Assembly: GCA_023409175.1 (NCBI GenBank)
Contig: JAEYIG010000199.1
Location: forward strand, 1 to 5,101
DNA length: 5,101 nt
Reading direction: 5' to 3'
Source: Pseudomonadota bacterium
GTDB taxonomy: Bacteria > Pseudomonadota > Gammaproteobacteria > Burkholderiales > Burkholderiaceae_D
Shown: positions 4,949 through 5,101 of the stretch, piece after piece
How the letters are laid out: each line of letters opens with the position of its first letter
Position numbering within the stretch: position 1 is the first letter of the stretch
Notes under the pieces: model-generated
The model's database searches: none
Seen by the model: the letters and a program-made list of their open reading frames with translations, nothing else
Told to the model about the DNA's origin: nothing
Position numbers and translations under genes: made by a program

Positions 4949-4994
4949 TTTCAGCCGAACAGGTTGAACGAAAAACAAAAACAGGTGAATTCAG

Positions 4995-5101
4995 ATGAGC
5001 GTACCGGTTTCAGTCATGGATAAGGAAGCTTCCGCCAACAAGGCGGCAAGCGGAGAAAGTCTGATGGCATCCGTTTCCGAACGGATGAAGTCGATCAGCC
5101 G
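4995..5101 (+). CDS. pstC: Phosphate ABC transporter permease PstC, N-terminal part (runs off the window)
   Basis: A reading frame opens with ATG at 4995 and stays open to the window edge, giving 35 residues. AGGTGA (4983-4988) lies 6 nt upstream, a good ribosome binding site. The visible part is hydrophilic and contains no membrane segment, so it would be the cytoplasmic N-terminal arm. The name rests on position, since pstC normally follows pstS, and not on any recognised motif. A 123-bp gap with a hairpin separates it from pstS. In-frame ATGs further in (5016, 5064, 5085) have no comparable ribosome binding site. Confidence 0.7.
   Translation, partial: MSVPVSVMDKEASANKAASGESLMASVSERMKSIS

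Overview
The window looks like chromosomal DNA from a betaproteobacterium of the order Burkholderiales, possibly from the Oxalobacteraceae. This is an inference from the moderately GC-rich sequence, the miaB-phoH-ybeY gene order, and how the MiaB, PhoH and PstS proteins read. No rRNA, tRNA, CRISPR array, insertion sequence or prophage gene is visible.

The left 3.6 kb is transcribed leftward. In transcription order it holds hicA (toxin), hicB (antitoxin), miaB (tRNA methylthiotransferase), phoH/ybeZ (ATPase) and the start of ybeY (endoribonuclease), which runs off the left edge. miaB, phoH and ybeY form the usual RNA-maintenance cluster, and phoH and ybeY overlap by 4 bp. hicAB lies directly upstream of that cluster with no visible terminator in between, so read-through into miaB is possible.

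The right 1.5 kb is transcribed rightward. It holds pstS (periplasmic phosphate-binding protein) and the first 35 codons of pstC (permease). A hairpin separates them, as expected if PstS is made in excess over the membrane subunits. pstS has a recognisable Pho box and -10 element, so phosphate-starvation control through PhoB is likely.

Most of the unexplained structure is in the 222-bp gap between the divergent hicA and pstS genes and in the short gaps between hicA, hicB and miaB. The features there are: a candidate hicA promoter whose -10 overlaps a palindrome and whose predicted start site falls on the hicA start codon; a 9-bp inverted repeat that ends exactly at the hicB ribosome binding site; a 16-bp tandem duplication in the pstS leader whose second copy supplies the ribosome binding site; two TTTGTRACAAA palindromes 31 bp apart; and an 11-bp tandem repeat upstream of miaB with Pho-box-like geometry. 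No wholly new gene system is seen. The best candidate for new biology is the wiring of hicAB next to the phosphate promoter.
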